Below, piece by piece: positions 60,429 through 64,000 of a DNA stretch of 64,000 nt. The first letter of the stretch is position 1; each line of letters begins with the position of its first letter. The notes under the pieces were generated by a model. The model did no database searches. It worked only from the letters and a program-made list of their open reading frames with translations, and was not told where the DNA came from. This DNA is from Alkaliphilus transvaalensis ATCC 700919. GTDB taxonomy: Bacteria > Bacillota > Clostridia > Peptostreptococcales > Natronincolaceae. The stretch spans positions 186,001 to 250,000 of the forward strand of contig NZ_KK211286.1 of assembly GCF_000621485.1 (NCBI RefSeq). Reading direction: 5' to 3'. Both the position numbers and the translations under genes were made by a program.

Positions 60429-62189
60429 ATGGCTAAGCTAGTAGATATTAAAAGAGATGTGGAAAATATTGCCGAGGCAATAGCTAGTGTGATGGGGGTT
60501 GAAGTAACCATCGTCGATGAAGAACTTCACAGAGTTGCTGGGACTGGAGGATATTCCTTCTCGAAAGGTGAAAAGGTTGATGGAAATTCTGTTTTTCGTC
60601 ACGTGTTAGAATCTAGTAAGGGCTATATTATAGAAGATCCTATTACTGACCAGGTATGTCTAAAATGTGGTGCAAAAGAAAACTGTAAAGAATTTGGTGA
60701 AGTCTGTACCCCAATCATTATTAATGGAAGAGTATTAGGTGTGATAGGCCTAATTGCTTTTACTCAAGAGCAGAAGGAGAAACTTTTTGCTGATACGGGA
60801 AGTCTTATGGAGTTTCTACAAAGAATGGCTGATTTAATAGCTGTAAAACTTTTAGAAAAAGAGAAACATGAAGATCTACAATTAACAACTAAGAAATTGG
60901 AAATAGTGATCGATTCCCTTGAAGAAGGAATCATTGCAGTAGATGCAAATGGAGAAATTAGTAATTATAACAATATCGCAAACAAAATGTTTCGTAGTCC
61001 ATTATTAGAAATAGGGCAAGATATTACAGCTTTAATTCCATTATTTAGGGAACTGATTGCCCAGGTAGCTGGTGGTACACTAGTCAAAAACAGAGAGTTT
61101 TTTTATCGTCAGGAGCAGCAACAGTTAAGAGGGATTGCTACAGTTAACCCAGTTATATTATCGGGAGATTTAGTAGGCTATATATTTATTTTGAAAAATA
61201 TTTGCCAAGTTTTAAAAGAAGTTAATGATGTCATTGGATCAACAATAAACAATACTTCTTTTGAAAGTATTGTAGGAGTGAGTCTTGGGATGCTAGAAGT
61301 AAAGGAGAAGGCTATAAAAGCATCTCAATCACCATCAACTGTTCTTATTCAGGGAGAAAGTGGTACTGGAAAAGAGTTATTTGCCAGAGGAATACATTAT
61401 GCAAGTCCAAGAAGAAATAAACCCTTTGTGGCAATTAATTGTGCAGCTATACCAGAACAATTGTTAGAGAGCGAATTATTCGGTTATGAGGGTGGGACGT
61501 TTACAGGTGCTGCTAAAGGTGGTAGGTCAGGGAAATTTGAGTTAGCCAATGGAGGAACGATTTTTCTAGACGAGATAGGGGATATGCCCCTTCATCTACA
61601 AAGTAAGCTATTAAGGGTGCTTCAGGAAAAAAAGGTTGATCGAATAGGGGGCTTAAGCTCTATACCGATAGATATTAGAATTATTGCTGCTACAAATAAA
61701 AATTTAGAAGAAAAGGTTACTTTAGGTGAGTTTAGAGAAGATCTTTTCTTTAGATTAAATGTTATTCCCTTAAATATCCCACCCCTTAGAGATAGGAAAG
61801 ATGATATTCCAGTTTTGATGGAGTATTTGCTGAATAAATGCAATTTAAAAATGAATAAGATGATTAAAGGTTTTAATGTAGATATTTTAGATATTTTCTG
61901 TCAGTACAAGTGGAAGGGTAATGTTAGAGAATTAGAGAACGTTATTGAATATGCCGTAAATATGGAGCAGACAGATGTAATACGAGTAGAGAATTTACCC
62001 CTTAAACTAAAGCAGACAACAGCAGAATCTTCTTACAATATGGATGAACCTATTATAAAGTTAGAAGAACTAGAAAAATCAGCAATAATAGAAGCTTTAA
62101 GACGTTGTAAGAATAAAGAAGAAGCTGCCAAGAGATTAGGGATTGGTAGAGCAACTTTATTTCGTAAAATAAAGCAGTACAAGCTTTAA
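60429..62189 (+). CDS. cdsR: sigma-54-dependent activator, CdsR-like
   Basis: A 586-residue enhancer-binding protein. Residues 1-150 form an N-terminal sensory domain with Cys77, Cys80, Cys86 and Cys93 (C-x2-C-x5-C-x6-C), residues about 155-270 a PAS domain, 280-510 the AAA+ domain (GESGTGKELFARG, the GAFTGA loop as GTFTGA, and GGTIFLDEIGD), and 555-586 a Fis-type helix-turn-helix (EEAAKRLGIGRATLFRKI). It drives RpoN promoters. The cysteine desulfidase gene nearby, with a -24/-12 promoter, suggests it is the orthologue of C. difficile CdsR; name inferred. GGAGGGGGT precedes the ATG. Confidence 0.85.
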   Translation: MAKLVDIKRDVENIAEAIASVMGVEVTIVDEELHRVAGTGGYSFSKGEKVDGNSVFRHVLESSKGYIIEDPITDQVCLKCGAKENCKEFGEVCTPIIINGRVLGVIGLIAFTQEQKEKLFADTGSLMEFLQRMADLIAVKLLEKEKHEDLQLTTKKLEIVIDSLEEGIIAVDANGEISNYNNIANKMFRSPLLEIGQDITALIPLFRELIAQVAGGTLVKNREFFYRQEQQQLRGIATVNPVILSGDLVGYIFILKNICQVLKEVNDVIGSTINNTSFESIVGVSLGMLEVKEKAIKASQSPSTVLIQGESGTGKELFARGIHYASPRRNKPFVAINCAAIPEQLLESELFGYEGGTFTGAAKGGRSGKFELANGGTIFLDEIGDMPLHLQSKLLRVLQEKKVDRIGGLSSIPIDIRIIAATNKNLEEKVTLGEFREDLFFRLNVIPLNIPPLRDRKDDIPVLMEYLLNKCNLKMNKMIKGFNVDILDIFCQYKWKGNVRELENVIEYAVNMEQTDVIRVENLPLKLKQTTAESSYNMDEPIIKLEELEKSAIIEALRRCKNKEEAAKRLGIGRATLFRKIKQYKL

Positions 62190-62262
62190 GATACAATAAT
62201 AGTGACATTGTACCACTTCTAGTTTGTTAGCTTGATATAGATTCTTTAAAAGGATTACTTCA

Positions 62263-62290
62263 ATGGACCTCGAAAGAGGTCCTTTGCTTT
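62263..62290 (+). terminator. terminator after the sigma-54 activator gene
   Basis: GGACCTC-GAAA-GAGGTCC followed by TTTGCTTT; a short but stable hairpin with a GAAA tetraloop. Confidence 0.75.
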
Positions 62291-62296
62291 ATCTAT

Positions 62297-62857
62297 TTAA
62301 TGTTGAATAACTTGATTGAGTAGTCCATAAATTAAAAAATTGAAAGTCTGTCCTTCTAACCTAGAATGTTCCCTTAGGGATTTTAGGACTGTGAAGCCTT
62401 TTTTTTCTAATAGTTTTCTAGCTTTGGAATTTAATTCATGGGTGACTGCTGCAATTACTTTAAGCTCTAAAACTTTAAACCCATAGTCAATGACCCTAGA
62501 GACAGCTTCCTCCATATAGCCCAATCCTTGAAAATCTGGTAACAGGTCAAATCCAATATCAGCCTTTGTTTCATCCTCTGAAAAATTCCACAGGCAAACC
62601 GTCCCAATTAATTGATGACTCTCAGTAGTGGTTATACCCCAAAGAATCCATTGTTTATTTGAAACTCCTTGAATAATTTTATGAATAAACTGTGCAGCTT
62701 CATCATAGGTTTCGTAGCTTTTTTCATCGAGATACTTTAAAACTTCTTGATCTGATTTTAAAAGAAAGATTTCTTCTAAATCCAACAAGGAGATTTGTCT
62801 CATAAATAGGCGTTCTGTTTTGAGGTTAGGAAAGGGTGTAAAATTTAATTTAGTCAT
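62297..62857 (-). CDS. GNAT acetyltransferase, RimJ/RimL-like
   Basis: A 186-residue GNAT: NLKTERLFMRQISLLDLEEIF at the N-terminus (trimmed here to its motif RLFMRQIS), the acetyl-CoA motif FDLLPDFQGLGYMEEAV and the C-terminal NSKARKLLEKKGFTVLKSLRE. These group with ribosomal-protein N-acetyltransferases, though many act on other amines. AGGAGG precedes the ATG. It lies between the regulator and the desulfidase gene on the opposite strand and is probably unrelated to them. Confidence 0.85.
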   Translation of the reverse strand: MTKLNFTPFPNLKTERLFMRQISLLDLEEIFLLKSDQEVLKYLDEKSYETYDEAAQFIHKIIQGVSNKQWILWGITTTESHQLIGTVCLWNFSEDETKADIGFDLLPDFQGLGYMEEAVSRVIDYGFKVLELKVIAAVTHELNSKARKLLEKKGFTVLKSLREHSRLEGQTFNFLIYGLLNQVIQH

Positions 62858-62926
62858 TTAAAACTACCTCCTATCATATTGAATCGATAAAATAAGTTCT
62901 ATAGTTATTTAATAGATCTTAATAGC

Positions 62927-62945
62927 TGAGGAAATTGCATAATTG
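62927..62945 (+). repeat. dispersed TIR repeat, end fragment (R9)
   Basis: TGAGGAAATTGCATAATTG, an exact match to the repeat's outer 17 bases; no partner end found downstream. Confidence 0.5.
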
Positions 62946-63182
62946 ATCTTATCTTGATAGTAGTTCAAAAGGAAGACCCTATAGAGCAGATGAAACTTTA
63001 CCTTTTAGAGTATTATTAAAGAATATGCTCTTACTTTTAAGATTACTTTCTTAATACAATACTTAAGATTTTTTTCTTATGATAAAAGTCAAAAGTAGAG
63101 ATTTTTACAAGATTAAAAGCAATAGTTATTAATTTCGCTTTAAATGCCTTTAATCCTTTAAAGTACATGAAATCTAAACAAT

Positions 63183-63239
63183 GTATCATTATGATACTAG
63201 TCTCAATTTGATACGCAATATGAGTATCAATATGAGACT
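63183..63239 (+). promoter_or_regulatory. activator-binding inverted repeats (upstream activating sites)
   Basis: GTATCATTATGATAC (63183-63197) is a near-perfect palindrome. AGTCTCAATTTGATAC (63199-63214) and GTATCAATATGAGACT (63224-63239) are inverted copies of each other. They lie 70-130 bp before the sigma-54 promoter, the usual place for enhancer sites, and probably bind the CdsR-like activator. Confidence 0.65.
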
Positions 63240-63310
63240 GCTTAACTCCTTGTCCTGTAAAGAACTATATTTTTTAGTGAATCCTTAAGGATTAATCCTA
63301 CTTTAAGCTA

Positions 63311-63325
63311 TGGCATGGTTTTTGC
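63311..63325 (+). promoter_or_regulatory. sigma-54 (-24/-12) promoter
   Basis: TGGCATG-GTTT-TTGCT matches the TGGCACG-N4-TTGCA/T consensus with GG at -24 and GC at -12, 42 nt before the desulfidase start codon. Confidence 0.85.
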
Positions 63326-63366
63326 TATGAAATAAAGTAGGACTATAAATTAGGAGGGACATAAAG

Positions 63367-64000
63367 TTGAAAAAATATCAAATGGTTAAGAGTATATTAG
63401 AAAAAGAGGTAACACCTGCAATAGGTTGTACAGAGCCAGTAGCAGTAGCATTGGCAGCTGCTACTGCAATGGAGTGTATTGGAGGGAAACCCATTCATAT
63501 TATGGTTACTGTAAATAGTAATGTTTATAAAAATGCTATGGCGGTAGGTATTCCTGGAACAGCAAAAGTAGGAATAGATATTGCGGCTGCATTGGGAGTA
63601 TTTGGAGGAGAGGCAGGAAAGGGACTCCAAGTCCTTAAACATGCAGAAAAAGGTGAAAAAGAAGCATTAGAATTTGTTGCAAGGGGAGCAGTTACTGTTA
63701 ATGTAGTTAAAAAGTCAGAAGTATTTATAGATTGTGTTGTTACCTCAGAAATAGGGGAGGGAAGGTGCGTCATTGAAAAAAGCCATAATAATATAGTCTA
63801 TGTTTCTAAGAATGGTGTAGCTTTAACTTTACACCAAAATGAAGAGATCGAAGTAAAAGAAGATCGAGAGGGCTTAATCAACTGGTTAAAGAATGAAAGA
63901 ATTACTGAAATTATTAATTTAGTAAGAGAGATTCCTTTGGAATATATAAACTTCATGTTAGAAGGAAGGGATATGAATCTGGCAGTAGCAAAACTAGGGC
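63367..64000 (+). CDS. cdsB: L-cysteine desulfidase / UPF0597 family, 5' part
   Basis: The frame runs from TTG 63367 (8 nt after AGGAGGG) to the window edge, about 211 residues seen of an expected 430 or so. The N-terminal VTPAIGCTEPVAVALAAATA motif, with the conserved Cys of the Fe-S/serine-dehydratase-alpha-like fold, marks the CyuA/CdsB (UPF0597) family, which breaks cysteine to pyruvate, ammonia and sulfide. A sigma-54 promoter and activator sites precede it and a CdsR-like gene lies upstream, supporting the cysteine role over serine. The 3' end is outside the window. Confidence 0.85.
   Translation, partial: MKKYQMVKSILEKEVTPAIGCTEPVAVALAAATAMECIGGKPIHIMVTVNSNVYKNAMAVGIPGTAKVGIDIAAALGVFGGEAGKGLQVLKHAEKGEKEALEFVARGAVTVNVVKKSEVFIDCVVTSEIGEGRCVIEKSHNNIVYVSKNGVALTLHQNEEIEVKEDREGLINWLKNERITEIINLVREIPLEYINFMLEGRDMNLAVAKLG

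Larger units (their letters stand above)
62858..63366. other. 509-bp intergenic region with sigma-54 control sites
   Basis: It carries repeat fragment R9, inverted repeats that look like activator sites (63183-63239) and a -24/-12 promoter (63311-63325). The rest is AT-rich with no gene. Confidence 0.6.

Overview
The window looks like an ordinary chromosomal stretch of a low-GC, anaerobic, spore-forming Clostridia-type Firmicute, most like Alkaliphilus or a close relative. That assignment is inference from gene content, strong AG-rich ribosome-binding sites and AT-rich intergenic DNA. Markers pointing this way are a one-chain pyruvate:ferredoxin oxidoreductase, SleB and GerMN proteins, a YkpA/YbiT-like ABC-F protein, a DUF3787 microprotein, SAM, lysine and c-di-AMP riboswitches, and selenocysteine use. 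I see no rRNA, tRNA, CRISPR array, prophage or intact insertion sequence.

Layout. 1-2.6 kb: the end of a 2-hydroxycarboxylate transporter, then an oxaloacetate decarboxylase alpha-like subunit (organic acid uptake and decarboxylation). 2.8-10 kb: a secreted CuAO-N/PrcB protein, SDR-type threonine dehydrogenase, a PLP-fold/GNAT fusion without its PLP lysine, an ElaA-like GNAT and a large-subunit catalase. 10-25 kb: M42 peptidase, SAM-riboswitch aminotransferase, MscS channel, MFS exporter, ExoA, DUF898 protein, an MTA/SAH-deaminase-like amidohydrolase, SEC-C methionine aminopeptidase, a DUF362-ferredoxin and a nuclease-XPD helicase fusion. 25-31 kb: a lipoprotein of the rSAM/lipoprotein type, an ECF sigma/DUF4179 anti-sigma pair, a LarA homologue under a second SAM riboswitch, and SleB under a c-di-AMP riboswitch. 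31-47 kb: PepF, an OFA-family transporter, TldD/TldE, PFOR, DUF3787 protein, uridine kinase, GerMN lipoprotein, DegV and topoisomerase III. 47-64 kb: a MerT-like selenoprotein, an ABC-F protein, a three-gene ICMT-like/GH3/GGDEF-HD-GYP operon, an ABC exporter, a lysine-riboswitch NhaC transporter, and a sigma-54 regulator followed by the start of a cysteine desulfidase gene with a clear -24/-12 promoter.

Most notable. (1) A 102-residue MerT-like membrane protein at 47326-47634 is split by an in-frame UGA in a Cys-Sec motif, with a hairpin at the spacing of a bacterial SECIS. (2) At least ten copies of a short terminal-inverted-repeat element lie between genes; two are extended into long bidirectional terminator-like structures whose stems covary. 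(3) SAM riboswitches precede a LarA racemase homologue with all nickel-pincer and catalytic residues, and an aminotransferase, which suggests an uncharacterised methionine-linked 2-hydroxy/2-keto acid route. (4) Several proteins have lost key residues: PLP lysine to Ile in the PLP/GNAT fusion, and Walker A lysine and Walker B glutamate in the second ABC-F domain.
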